Shown: positions 21,290-32,598 of the stretch, piece after piece
Layout: each line of letters opens with the position of its first letter
Position numbering within the stretch: position 1 is the stretch's first letter
Source of the DNA: Selaginella moellendorffii
Taxonomy: Eukaryota > Streptophyta > Lycopodiopsida > Selaginellales > Selaginellaceae
NCBI RefSeq assembly: GCF_000143415.4
Contig: NW_003314281.1
Location: 1,496,983-1,560,982 of the forward strand
Length of the DNA: 64,000 bases
Direction of reading: 5' to 3'
The notes under the pieces: generated by a model
What the model saw: only the letters and a program-made list of their open reading frames with translations
Told to the model about the DNA's origin: nothing
Databases searched by the model: none
Translations under genes and position numbers: made by a program

Positions 21290-23926
21290 TTATTTCCTAT
21301 GCTTGTGCTGGCTCAACCAGCAATACCTCACAAGGTTGACAAGCGTGAGGATGACAACAATCCCCACAAAAGACGCAAGGAGCACCCTGGACAGAGTCTT
21401 CATATTCCTGCCGCGAAGGTTGTAGTTGCACGAGAGGACAAAGAGCGCACATCCATGGCCGTCCACCCTGAAAGATATGGAGTGCGTCTCTTCCACCCTC
21501 TTGCCACTCCATACTTCCTCGCCCAGGCACCGCCATCTCGTTTTGTTGTGCGCGTTGAAGATCACCGAGCTGCTGTTCGCTACCGCCAGGGACGTGTAGA
21601 ACTCGTCCAGGAGCTCCTCGAGCGTGATGGACATTTGGGTCTTCTTCGGGCTAGCATTGAAGAAGGCAACATAGACCTCTCCTGGAAGTCGAAAGTTTCT
21701 TGTTTGGTAGAAACCGAAAAAAAAACGAGTAGTAAGTACCTGAGTGCCCATAGGAAACCCATATCCGTGTCAAATCGTCCTCGCTCACACTGATCGCGCA
21801 TCTTCCCAGGTGATCGTTCACAAGATCGCCGGATGGTGTGAGCTTCCATGTCTGTACAGCTTTGAGTTATGAAAATTTGGTTTTGGGACTGCTTACACGC
21901 TCGTTACCTGGCTAGGATGGTCGCGACAAGGTGAAAAGTGCTCGCTTCGATTTTTCCCATGACTCGCCTTGGCATCAAGGCATGTCTTGTTGGTGTCAAA
22001 AACTCGACCAAGGTTATGGCCGGTGTTCGTCCTGACTTCAACAAGCGTAAGGTTGATTGCCACAGTATGATTTGAGAGACTTTACCTGTTGGCGTGTGGT
22101 ATCCACTTGTAGCAGCCTTCAGAGTTGTTCTTTCGTCTCCAGCATATTTGAGAACTATTGTGTGAGGTGTTCCATCTGGTATGATTCGAGCCACCACATT
22201 CAGCTACTTTAATTGTGTCAGTTGCAAATCGCAATATCTGGCAAATGAGAAAGCGTTGGTCAGAAGCTTTTGCGAACCAAAATCGTACCTCTGTATTTCC
22301 AAAGCTATTCGAGTTAATTTCAAGAACAGTGGGATTCGTAAGAACATCAAGTGTTGTTTGGTCTAGGTGCCGCATATCTCCACCAAACATCAACGGAGAT
22401 CTTGCCATGCCCCACAGCGTCATCTACAACATGACAAAACAATACTCTTATAAGCAATACGTAAAAGTAGTCAAAGGTATCACCTGTGTTTTCATTTCCG
22501 AATCGGTAAGTCTTGATGACCGATAAGGTCCATTATCTGTGTCTAAAGACTGTCGAGATTTAGAAAAAACAAAAGTAGAAACAAAGAAACGAACCTCCAT
22601 CGGTGAGCCAGCCAAAAGGAAGAACATCCAGGTCTGGCCACGAACGACCACCACCGAGACCACTCGCTCCAACAAGGCCAGAAGCCGCAAAATCCCTGTT
22701 TTCAACTAGAAAAATTAGCGATACTCCTGAAGTTCCACAGCTCTACCTCGCGATGTTAAAGGCCGGTTCCAACTCCACCCATGTATCCCAAATATGTGCT
22801 GACACACGATACAAGTTGGTCATGTTGGCTATCGCAGCAGCCATGACAGGCGTTGCGTTTTCGCCGGGTGCAATTGAGTAAACAATCTGACGACCGGTAT
22901 GAAGGATAGCCTGCACCAATGCACCAAGACTCTTGCCTGTTATTTTTTTTCCACCAAAAGTATGCAACATCTACCTCAGATACAGCCACGAGCTCTTCCA
23001 AATGGAGGTCCCTTTCACCAAAAGCGCAGTCGTGCTTAACTGCCATGCATCGGTTAGTTCTTCCAAACCAGCTGAACAAGACGAACTTACAAGCCTTAGC
23101 TTTAGTTTGTGAATCAGTGTGAAGGGAAATCGTGTGTACTGAAATCGACGCCCCACTCAGCATACTGCCTGTATAGTGACTTGAGATAGAGTCGCCCACC
23201 ATAGGAGCTTACGTTCACTCCCATGAAACTATCGGGCATGAACGAGCAATCCTGCCCCACGACCGCGATGTCGCGGGCTTTCCATTTGTATGGACTCCGA
23301 CTGCCCTGTTTGGATGGATCTTAGAACAATCACTGAACTGGAAAGAAGCCATACCTGTGATCCATAGATTGGAGTGTTTAGCTCGACAGCCGCTTTGTGG
23401 ATGCCACGGATGACCGAGATTCCTAACTTGAGGCCCAGCTGATGGACGCGATCGGCAACTTCTCGAAATCCCTGGCCATTTCTCGACGAAGGCCAGCGGT
23501 CTGGATCGGGCAAAGGCCGGCCATACGCGTCCAGTGTATCAGTGCCACTCGTGAAAGACGAGACACCGGGTTCCACCTTCCGGAACCAGAGATTATCCAC
23601 GATAACGTACTGCCGAGCGCGACAATCTTAGCTCCAGCGACACAATCCATGGCGAAATCTTACCTCGTAGCCGAAATTCCTGAGATATTTCGACACAAGC
23701 TCTGCATTCTCCAAGAAATCTTCCTCGGAGACGGACCAGGAGTAAGAATCGAAGGAATTCCAGCCCCGAGGAGGGGTGAGCGCTCGTCCATTGTCGCCAA
23801 AGACACTGCATTGGATCGCATTTTCTACCAGACATCCAAACAAGGAAGATCTTACTTGCTAACATCGGCTCTGATCAAGCAAGTCATCGCGAGAAAGAAA
23901 ATCGCTGACGCGAGCTCCACCGCCAT
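21290..23926 (-). CDS. APSE: GH27 glycosidase, APSE-like (beta-L-arabinopyranosidase/alpha-galactosidase)
   Basis: Thirteen exons, all joined in phase: 23856-23926, 23664-23805, 23355-23609, 23140-23305, 22975-23039, 22747-22931, 22595-22695, 22484-22542, 22289-22423, 22086-22237, 21908-22031, 21740-21851 and 21290-21681. They give 652 residues. The signal peptide is 'MAVELASAIFFLAMTCLI'. GH27 landmarks are 'PPRGWNSFDSYSW', 'GRPLPDPDRWPSSRNG', 'WGVDFIKHDC' (nucleophile Asp) and 'ARSPLMFGGDMR'. The length and the Cys-rich insert match the Arabidopsis APSE type, acting on cell-wall arabinogalactan in the secretory pathway. A C-terminal hydrophobic segment ('LLASFVGIVVILTLVNLV') suggests a membrane anchor. 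Oddly, the acid/base Asp position reads His ('YRVSAHIWDTW'). Confidence 0.9.
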
Positions 23927-24096
23927 CGCCTTGGAACCCTAGCTTAGTCTACAGCCTATCAAACTGTAAAGAAAAACAAACCAATGGCGGGGAAGAGATC
24001 CTGGGCGCTCATCTAGAATAAAATTTCGAAATTTTGGGGGAGATTAGCTATTATACAAACGAGAAGAGCGAGCTCCCTCTTTTTTGTTTTGAATCT

Positions 24097-24562
24097 CTAC
24101 TTAGACTTCTCGGGCTTGGGGCTCTTCTCGGCAGATCCAGCGCCGGAGGAAGATTTCTTGGGCAAGAGCACGCCGTGAATGTGTGGAATCACGCCTCCAT
24201 GCGCGATCGTCACGCCTTGCAGGAGCTTCCCCAATTCGTCGTCGTTCCTCACGGCGAGCTGGATGTGTCTGGGGATTATCCTCGTCTTCTTGTTGTCCCT
24301 GGCGGCATTGCCAGCCAGCTCGAGAACCTAGCGAGGAGAAATATAGGTAAGAGTCGAGAACGAGAGAGAAGAGGAAACAAACCTCCGCAGCAAGATACTC
24401 GAGAACCGCGGCGAGATAGACTGGCGCTCCACTGCCGACGCGCTTGGCATACCTCCCATTCTTGAGGTAGCGCGCTAATCTCCCCACCGGGAACTGCAAG
24501 CCCGCCCTCGCGGACTTTGAGACGCTCTTCTTCTTGCCCTTGCGCCCTCCCGCCCCGGACAT
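24097..24562 (-). CDS. H2A: Histone H2A
   Basis: Two exons, 24383-24562 and 24097-24327, give 136 residues. The histone fold core is complete: '[16 protein letters not shown]', '[19 protein letters not shown]', '[14 protein letters not shown]' and '[15 protein letters not shown]'. The C-terminus ends with an S-P-K-P-E-K-S-K tail. It lacks the S-Q-E-F motif of H2A.X and has a basic SPK-type tail as in plant H2A variants of the H2A/H2A.W range, so the exact variant class is uncertain. The 55-nt intron is at the position usual for plant H2A genes. It acts in nucleosomes. Confidence 0.96.
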
Positions 24563-24610
24563 TTTCGATCGATTCCCGGGATGCCCTAGAGGCGCTAGAA
24601 AGCACTCCAG

Positions 24611-24652
24611 CTATTTAAACACCACCTCCCAAAACTTCAAATTTGAGCCAAT
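24611..24652 (-). promoter_or_regulatory. H2A promoter: TATA-like and CCAAT elements
   Basis: A TATA-like 'gtttaaatag' (minus strand, 24611-24620) lies about 50 bp upstream of the H2A start codon. A CCAAT pentamer on the plus strand (inverted relative to the gene) is at 24648-24652. Spacing and order fit a compact core promoter, but no expression data support it. Confidence 0.5.
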
Positions 24653-24791
24653 CGGGTGTGAGGGCCCGGATCCCCATCGGACGGCCGAGAGCACGCGCCC
24701 ATCCAACGGCCAGATTCCGCCGCCATAGAAACCATTTATTTTGTTTTTTAACAAAAAAGCGCGAATCAACCCTACACGAGGGGGGAATCTG

Positions 24792-25346
24792 TCAAGATCC
24801 TCCCAGGGACGACTCTTTCTCGAGGAAGGCGCACAGCTGCTCCATCACCTGGCGCCCTTTGGCGCTGTTTTGCTGGAATTTCTCGATGCAGCGCTGCTCG
24901 ATCTTCTCCGCCAGCGACGCCAGCGCCGAGAGCGTGGAGCAGCGGATGTTCATCTCCTGGCGGAAGAGCGTCCAATCGGGGTTTTGGGGGTGGGGCGAGC
25001 ACCAGCACTTCTCCTCCACCTCCACGAAATCCTTGAGCGTCACATTGCGCGTCACAATCTGCATTGTCTGCGCCGCCGCGTCCACGCTCGATCGCTCGAT
25101 GCAGTGGCACACCCTATCGCCGATGATCCGCTGGAGCCACCAGGGGCACGGCGCGTTCACCGACACTAACCTAGTGCTCTCCAGCACGCCCGTGGCGCCG
25201 TCCACGCGACGCGCGATCGTGTCCACGCTCAGGACGTGGGAGAGCTGAGGCTTGTTGTCCAAATCCTGGTACTTGCGCCATGTCGCCGCCGTCACGCGAT
25301 CCCACGGATGCTTGTACACATGCTCTTGCTTGTATCCGCGCACCAT
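24792..25346 (-). CDS. PRELI/MSF1 domain protein
   Basis: Intronless 184-residue protein starting at 25344-25346. It shows the PRELI/UPS layout: an N-terminal 'YKHPWDRVTAATWRKY', then 'VLSVDTIARRVDG', 'CPWWLQRIIGDRV' and 'SSVDAAAQTMQIVTRNVTL', and a C-terminal helix ('LASLAEKIEQRCIEKFQQN'). Members carry phospholipids (phosphatidic acid or phosphatidylserine) across the mitochondrial intermembrane space with a TRIAP1/Mdm35-type partner. Length fits the plant family. It lies 91 bp downstream of the TTC27-like gene on the same strand. Confidence 0.92.
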   Translation of the reverse strand: MVRGYKQEHVYKHPWDRVTAATWRKYQDLDNKPQLSHVLSVDTIARRVDGATGVLESTRLVSVNAPCPWWLQRIIGDRVCHCIERSSVDAAAQTMQIVTRNVTLKDFVEVEEKCWCSPHPQNPDWTLFRQEMNIRCSTLSALASLAEKIEQRCIEKFQQNSAKGRQVMEQLCAFLEKESSLGGS

Positions 25347-25437
25347 TCCCCTGCCCTAGCCAAAACCCTAGCCAAGATTCCAAACTTCTGGGAAGAATCT
25401 TGTGAATATTCACGTGAATTTTCAAAAGATTCCATCG

Positions 25438-28400
25438 TCATTCCGGGATCTTGAGCGAGTTGGCGAGTGAGCCCAGCATGCTTTCCAGGGCCTTGTAGTC
25501 TTCCGAGTCTTTGAAATCGTCGGCCTGGGCACGAACGCAAAAGAGAGTGAGCTTTTCGCCGGGAAACGAAGTAGTACCTGTTTGAGCGTGTTTGTGAGAT
25601 GCCTTTGCGCGGCTGCTAGCTCCTTTTTACCACAGATCGCTATGTACTCCTGGCACAGTCCGAGTGAGGCGGCGGCGAAAGCTCGGAAGCGGGCTTCATC
25701 GTGTTGCCAGTTTGATCCCTGTTTAAGCAGTGTGGTTGTGAGGGCTGGACGATGGTTTGGAGATTTCTCTACCTGGTATGCTCGGACTTGTCTCAAGAAG
25801 GCGTTGGTTGATGCCTGTCGGTCGCCGAGAGCTTTGTGCCATCGTGCCTTTACGCCCCAGACATCTCCACCGTAATTGCCACTCGAGGCCATCTGTATGA
25901 CAGAAAAGAACAAGAGTTAGCTCACAAGCATTTGTGGATCTACCTTTGATATCAGCTCTCCAAGCATCTCTATTAGCCGTTTTCTCTCGTGATCAGTCAT
26001 GCCTTCGGCAGGAGTTTCACTTGTAAAGAGTTGTTTTTCTTCGAACACGTCAATGATTCTTGCTAGCAAGCCTGTGTCAACATTTCTGGGTGACAGCTCG
26101 AAAACCTGTCCTACTGCGGGTATTGCCTGAGAGATTGCATAGAATTAGTTAAGAAAAACGCAAGTGGTGAGGAATACCTGCGCAAAATTGCCGAGACTAA
26201 CAAGGACGTGTGCGTAGTTATCCCACAGCTCCCAGGAGTTCCGCCTACATCAATCAAATTAGAAATACATGGACATAGCCAGGAAAAAGGACCCACTTGA
26301 ACTGCACTGCTTGTTGGAATGCGGTGCTTGCTTCTTTCAGATTTTCCTTGCGCATGTTTCTGTAAGAACACAGGCGACTTTATATTAAAGAGAAAAAAGT
26401 TTTACTTACAATGCGGCAATGTTATTGAAAGCTTCTCCATGTTCCGGATCAAGCTGTATTGTCCGCACAAATGCATGTAAAGCCTGGTCATATTTTTTAC
26501 ACTGAAAAACCAGAACTCAGTTAAGAAAATACAGGTTCTAGACGGTTACCTTTAATGCACAAAACCCCGCAGAGAACCAGCCGTCGGAGTACAACGGGTT
26601 CAGTGAAAGTGCCAGACCCCTGTTAGTGACCTCGTTAACACTGTACTAGCATCACCAGAAGTGCATACCAGTGTTTTACCGCCTCCTCATACTCTTTCCT
26701 ATTCATCGCAGAACGAGCGAGAAAACGCTGTACACCAAGCGCATTAAACAAAGAAAAGCAAAAAAAAAGAGTTTTTACCTGTGCAACTGCATATCTCTGC
26801 CCAGAAACTTCCCAAGACTTCAAAAAGCATGCGTCGTCATTAGTGGCGTCTCCTAGAGAACACCTGCACAAGTGATCTTAGGACTACAAGAAAAAGACAG
26901 CACAAATACTTACCACAGCCTTGGGTCATTCGGTGATATCTCAAGACGCTCCTTGATAAGATTTACTCCTCTTGCTTTGTCTCCGAGCAAACTGAAACGA
27001 TCCTGTAAAGTTGCATTCCACTGACACGAAGAACGAACCGGTAGCAGTCAATAACGCTCTGCCATAACTCGAGTTTCTCAAAAAGGTTGAGAGCCTCTCC
27101 GATATTACCAATGCTAACCAACGTGTTAGCATACTGCCTATACCAAATCAAATCAGACCTTCAGTACGAGAGAAACAGGGAAAACATACCTGAGAAGAGC
27201 TTGAAGACAAGGAGATGAGACGCAGAACAAAAGTTCCATTCTTTCAGATGGATTACATGGGCCATCCCGGATGCTTGACACCTACGAGTTGAATTAGTTT
27301 TAGGAACGACTCCCTAACTAGACTTACAATGTCGTCCATAGTCTGAAATGCTCTCTCGCATGTAGGACCGCGTGATTTTTCCCACTCTACACGGAGGAGT
27401 TTACAGCAGGTCTTGACCTGAAAAGACAAAAAACTTAGATGAGCGCGATTCAAAAAACCTGTACGGTACCATAAAAGGCGAGGCTTGCTGAGCGTCGACA
27501 GCTTCTATAAACGGCGCCATTTCCCAGTCTGATATAAAGACAGCTATAGCTCAAACCATGAAACAAAAATCCCTTTACCTCTTAATTCATTTTCAGCATT
27601 TTTCTTCTTCACATCCAAGCAACGAGCAAGAATTAGAACCTGTTGTATCGGACTAAGAGCCTTCTGGTGCAGGAACTCAATGTTTGAGCTTTCCAGCCTT
27701 GGATATAACAGTACGTCACCTTGTTCAGCAGGTTTATCAACCCTCTCAAGGACGTGAAGGTTCGATTCATCTTTCAGAACCATCTGCGCAGTCGGATCAC
27801 TCTGCACACTCGGTCGAACAAGAATTTCAAACTAGGAAAAGAAAAATATTACAACATCTTACTTGGTATTGCCTACGAAATCCCATTGCACCTTCGACGG
27901 AGTACACCAATCCAGCAGTTTTTTCTGCTTGAGTAACGAAAAGTCTGCACCAGATAAGTCAATTAGTGCAACAGATAAAAGAAACAGTAATACACACCGT
28001 CCTTCGTCCGCATGACCATAATAATACTCCACCAAAGCAGCTTCTGTGAAAGCCATTGTAGCAATTGCGTTTTCTTCTTCCAGAGAGACAAGGCTGTACC
28101 ACCCGCAGCAATCTTTCAGAAACTTAGTGCCAAAACACTTGACAACTGCCGCATAGCCACTAGCAACATCTTTCAAAAGAGTAGGAGACCTTTCCTCCAG
28201 TGACTTCTGCTGGCAAAATAAAGCCCGCGCGATCCACCACACCCGTGTCGCTGGCTCCTTGATATTTTTTATAGCTTCAAACATAACCTTTGCAACAACA
28301 AGGTACTGAGAGAAGGAGAGCGTAAGAAAGTGACAATTCAGAAAGAAAAGAGTTACCTGAGGACAATTGCACTTTCCCTGGAGATCGCACCCGTCCACCA

Positions 28401-28913
28401 TAAGTTCGCTACGAGCCCAAGTATCCCAGCTTTGCTCTGAGGCTGCAATCCAAGGCTCCATCTTGGAGATAGCATCGAGAGGGAAAGCTGGAACGTCAAG
28501 CTCCGGCCTTGAAGACCACAAACTTAACAAGAAGGAAAGAAAAATCGTTGATAGAGAACTTACCCTGTGAAGTTGGACTGTAAGAAAACGCAGAAGAACG
28601 AAACCCCTGCAGCCATTACCAGCATTGACGCAGCTTCATTTGCTTCTTTCTCCACGAAACTCCGCACATTTCTAGAAATCTTGTCGTAGAAGATCCTCCC
28701 AGAAACACTAGGATCATAGCTGACATCGCCGAAGATCTCACGCATAACCTCCATTGCTGCCACTCGAGAATACAAGCCCTGCTCTATGAAATCCACCGCT
28801 TGCAGTAGCGATGATTCGACGTCTGTGCTGGCGCGTACCGGATCGATCGGAGCCGCATTGATTCGCAGCGCGCAGCGGAGTAGACGTAGCTCGCAGGATT
28901 CGCTTACCTCCAT
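25438..28913 (-). CDS. TTC27: Tetratricopeptide repeat protein 27 (TTC27/Emw1) homologue
   Basis: A minus-strand gene of about 20 small exons. Exon 1 is 28564-28913 (start 'MEVSESCELRLLRCALRIN'), exon 2 is 28357-28522 ('WDTWARSELMVDGCDLQGK'), and the last exon ends 'SMLGSLANSLKIPE' with TGA at 25438-25440. Introns are about 45-60 nt. The conserved core includes 'VNLIKERLEISPNDPRLW', 'CSLGDATNDD', TPR helices near 26.4-26.7 kb, and 'VWGVKARWHKALGD' near the end. The family is conserved in eukaryotes with a proposed role in cytosolic assembly or quality control. The yeast homologue Emw1 is linked to cell-wall integrity. Intermediate exon borders were not all resolved. Confidence 0.85.
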
Positions 28914-29078
28914 CGCGCCGAGCGCGAAATCCCTAAACCCCTACCTAAATCGCAGAGCTGGTTTTTTAGGGCTGTTGGAAAATGTGGGTTTCTTTGCGTA
29001 AGAAATCCTGGATTGCGAGTGGTAGGATAAGGCGCGGATGAGGTACTGCTGCTATACGATGATCGTAATCTCGCCAGA
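28914..29078. promoter_or_regulatory. Short bidirectional promoter (TTC27-like / FZL)
   Basis: Only 165 bp separate the start codons of two divergent housekeeping-type genes, so transcription initiation and both 5' UTRs must lie inside. No clear TATA box is seen. The inference rests on orientation and spacing. Confidence 0.55.
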
Positions 29079-32000
29079 ATGATCCGCAATTCCAGTGCTG
29101 CTCATGCAGTAGCACGAATCCATGCCGCGCCATCGACATCCTCGCAGCAAATTTGCCAGATTCCACTTCCCAGCACTGCTCCATTGCAAATCCCTGCGCT
29201 CCTCCGCAATCTAAGCTTCTCCCATTCGCGATCACACAAGCGCGCGCCGGGATCTTGCGTTTTGGCCACAAATGCTGCCGCTGCTAGTGCTGGCGTCTTT
29301 CCAGGGGGGACGAGGAGAGCGTCTGTGAGGCTTCCAGGACTAGGATTGAGGCTCAAGGCGGAGGATATTTTGGAGGATGGCGAGGAGAAGAAGGCAGTGC
29401 TCGACTCGGCGGTGGCAGCCGGATTAAATCTGGTAATTCTCGAGGATGGAAAGGAAGATAGCTTGAGATTCTACGATGCTGCGCGAATTGTCATGTCCAT
29501 CGTTAGAGGAAGAGCGGATGTTTTGATCGTGGAGAGGGTGGACATTGCTGCTGCTGCTGGATCAAATGGTGTGGTTTTGTCAGATCAAGGTAGGAAAAGG
29601 CCTTCTCTTCTTTAAGTTTACGTACTCAGAGAGTTCTTTGTCCTCCTTTGTTTGAGCAGGCCTTCCTTCCGTGGTTGCGAGAAGGATGATGCAAAACGCA
29701 ATGCCTGAGGCTGTGGTGCTTCCGCTGGTTGCAAGAAGAGTCACCTCTTATCAGTCCGCCGAGATTGCAACGATCACGGAAGGAGCAGATTTTTTGCTGC
29801 TACAATGCGAGCAAGCATCGTCAGCCAGTGCTAAAGCTCTAGTGGAAGGCATTTGCAAGCGGGTGAAGATTCCTGTGTTTTTGGAGTGGGCTCGTCAAGA
29901 AGAGGATGCTGTGAAACTTCTCAAAGTTGGTGCCGGTGGGATTATACTCGACTCTTTGCCAGCGGCCGCCGAAGTTTCGAGTTTCGTTACAGACCTTGCT
30001 TCAAAAGTGGCGTCATCGGTCTATACTAAATCCGGGAAAGGATTGAGCTTGAATGGCGAAGGTGCTAAATCCTCGTCGACTGCAGCAGCGGCTGTTTTGA
30101 GCTCGATAGAGCAACAAGCGAAGCTTCTCATCGAAGAAGAGCGGCCTATACTTACATCTGCTGTTGAGATCATCAAAGAGGCGTCACCACAGGTACAATA
30201 CCGAACATTTTCTTGAGTTCTCTAAATGTACTTTCATTACAGATGGAGGAAGTAGGCTTGCTCGTTGATGCGGTCAAGCAGCTAGAAGAACTTTTTCTGC
30301 TGGTTGTAGTGGTGAGAGCACGTCACTTTCTTTTTTTGTTACAATCTGACCTCTGTTTTCTTCTAAAGTGTAGGGTGAGTTCAACTCTGGAAAATCTTCA
30401 GTCATCAATGCGCTACTCGGTGACAGGTTCTTAAAACAGGGAGTACTTCCAACCACGAACGAGATAACCTTGCTGAAGTATTCCGACGAGAGCTATGAGG
30501 AGCGTCCGGCGAGGCACCCTGATGGCCATCTCATGCGGTATCTTTCTGCTGGGCTGTTAAAACAGGTCCACATATAGGCTCTTGCTTTCAATGTTATGAG
30601 TGTGATAGAAATACGTGAGTATAGGCATTGATGTTCCTGTTTGTTTCTCTGTTCTTGTTGCAAGCTCCTAATTGTTCATCTTTGCTTCGGTGCAGATGAA
30701 CCTTGTGGACACTCCTGGCACAAATGTTATACTTCAAAGGCAACAGCGATTGACAGAGGAGTTCGTGCCTCGGGCTGATCTTGTTCTGTTTGTTATTGGA
30801 GCTGAGAGGCCACTCACTGAAAGCGAGGCAAGCTCTCACACATCATTCTGCATTTCACGTTTTGATGTGATACGTCTTCTATCAGGTTTCTTTTTTACGG
30901 TACATACGCAGGTGGAACAAAAAAATTATTTTCACTCTAAATAAGTGTGATCTCCTTTCTGAAGAATCGGAGGTAGGCAAAGGTTTTTGTTGCTTCACTG
31001 CTGACGCATTTTCTTTTAAAGGTGGAGGAAGTCAGAAGGTTCGTAGCGGACAACGTTCGACAGCTACTGAATATCGAAGCAGCAATGATTTTTCCAATTT
31101 CTGCGAGGAAGGCATTGCACGCAAAAGTCAAAGCTAAACAACTGGAAAGCAAGAATCTAGAAAGAGATCCCCTTTGGACAGCCAGCGGGTTCGACAAACT
31201 TGAGCAGTATGTTCTGGACTTTCTCGGAGGTTCATCAGATGCTGGTGCTGAGAGGATCCGATTGAAGCTGGAAACACCGATAGGAATCGCGGCTGCACTG
31301 CTTTCAGCTGCTCGGAAGCAAGTAGAAGCTGATGCGGCAAACAATGAAGTTGATCAGAAGGTCCTTGATGAAATGGAGGACCAGTTTACTAGTTACAAGC
31401 AGTTGCTGGGAACCAATGTGGATCTGCAAGTTCAGCTGGTTATTACTGCGGTAAGCATTCGAGTCGTTTTAGTTTTTTATTTTGCTAACTTGAGGGCAAC
31501 TTTAGGTGGCCGAAGCAACTGCAAGAGCTTTAAAATTTGTAGATAAAAGATTACAGGTTACGAGCGTGGACACGGCGTCAAAATACTTATTGCCGCGAAA
31601 CGAGACATCGTCCGCTGGTGCGGCTACTTTTGAGCGTGAAATAATTGGCACGGCATTGTCCGATGTTAAGGTAACAAAATGCTCTCGCTGTATTCGTTTC
31701 TAAGTCTAAACTTTGCAGAACGCGATAGAAGATCACAAGCTTTGGGTAACTCTGAACACCCAAAGGCAACTGGAGAAATATGTGGAAATTGGCAAGAGCC
31801 GATGGCCTGACACGGAAGTCGTGACGGATTCCTGGTCCGAAAACGTAAGTTTCTCTGGCCGCAGCTTGACAGCGCTGGACGAATTCGACGTCAAGGCCGC
31901 CAATCTTCTTTTGGAGCAGGAACTTCGTGAAGCGGTGAGAGTCAAAAAATTTTATTCTTTTCTAGAGCTTCACAGTTATGAATGACATATATCCACTGCA

Positions 32001-32488
32001 CAGGTTTTCAGCACCTTTGAAAGCCTCGGAATTGCCGGTGCGTCCGCATCGTTGTTAACTTCGGTACTGCCAACGACATTGGAGGATTTAATTGCGCTTG
32101 GGTTGTGCTCAGCTGGAGGGTACGCTTTTTTATCTCTCAGCCTTTTCTTTTCTCTTTTCTCGTAGTAGCTAGAGCATCTAAAGTTCTTCTCCTTTTTCTT
32201 CCTTGCAGGCTTGTAAGTATCTTCAAGCTTTCATCCCTGCGTGAAGAGATCAAGAGAAAAGTAGAGCAAGTGGCGCAATCTCTATCCCTGAAACTCGAGG
32301 AGGAGATGAAAGCCGAGCTCCAAGAATCCATTCAATCGATCGAGAGCTCGGTGCTTCAATTCACCGCTCCATACCGATCGCTAGTGGAGAAAGAGTCGAC
32401 CAGAATCGCCGCTGTCCAGGAGAAGCTCGTTGTCATCGATAAAGAGCTCCAAATGTTGCGGAAGAACATCCAAAACCTTGGCTCGTAA
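29079..32488 (+). CDS. FZL: FZL, chloroplast fuzzy-onion-like dynamin GTPase
   Basis: Eleven exons join in phase: 29079-29589, 29660-30192, 30243-30311, 30374-30565, 30696-30827, 30886-30972, 31022-31450, 31506-31670, 31719-31934, 32004-32119 and 32209-32488. They give 909 residues, close to Arabidopsis FZL. The first ~60 residues are Ser/Ala/Arg-rich, like a plastid transit peptide. A thiamine-phosphate-synthase-like region follows to about residue 310. The GTPase domain has G1 'GEFNSGKSS', G3 'DTPG' and G4 'NKCD'. Near the C-terminus are paired hydrophobic segments ('LGIAGASASLLTSVLP', 'LEDLIALGLCSAGGLVSIF') and a coiled coil. FZL remodels thylakoid membranes. The intron after 30827 is GC-AG. 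Confidence 0.95.
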
Positions 32489-32598
32489 AGAGAATTATAA
32501 TTGACTTGGTCAACGAAGCAACGGTCAAGTAATAGCCTTTGACCCTTCAAATAGAAATTTAGGGCATCGTCGTGATCCCAGCTAAGGAGCTCCTGGCT

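Noticed and set aside
31845-31864. Possible tiny intron in FZL exon 9 ('gtaagt' to 'cag')
   Set aside because: It would be only about 20 nt long. Reading through is open and keeps phase to the next exon.
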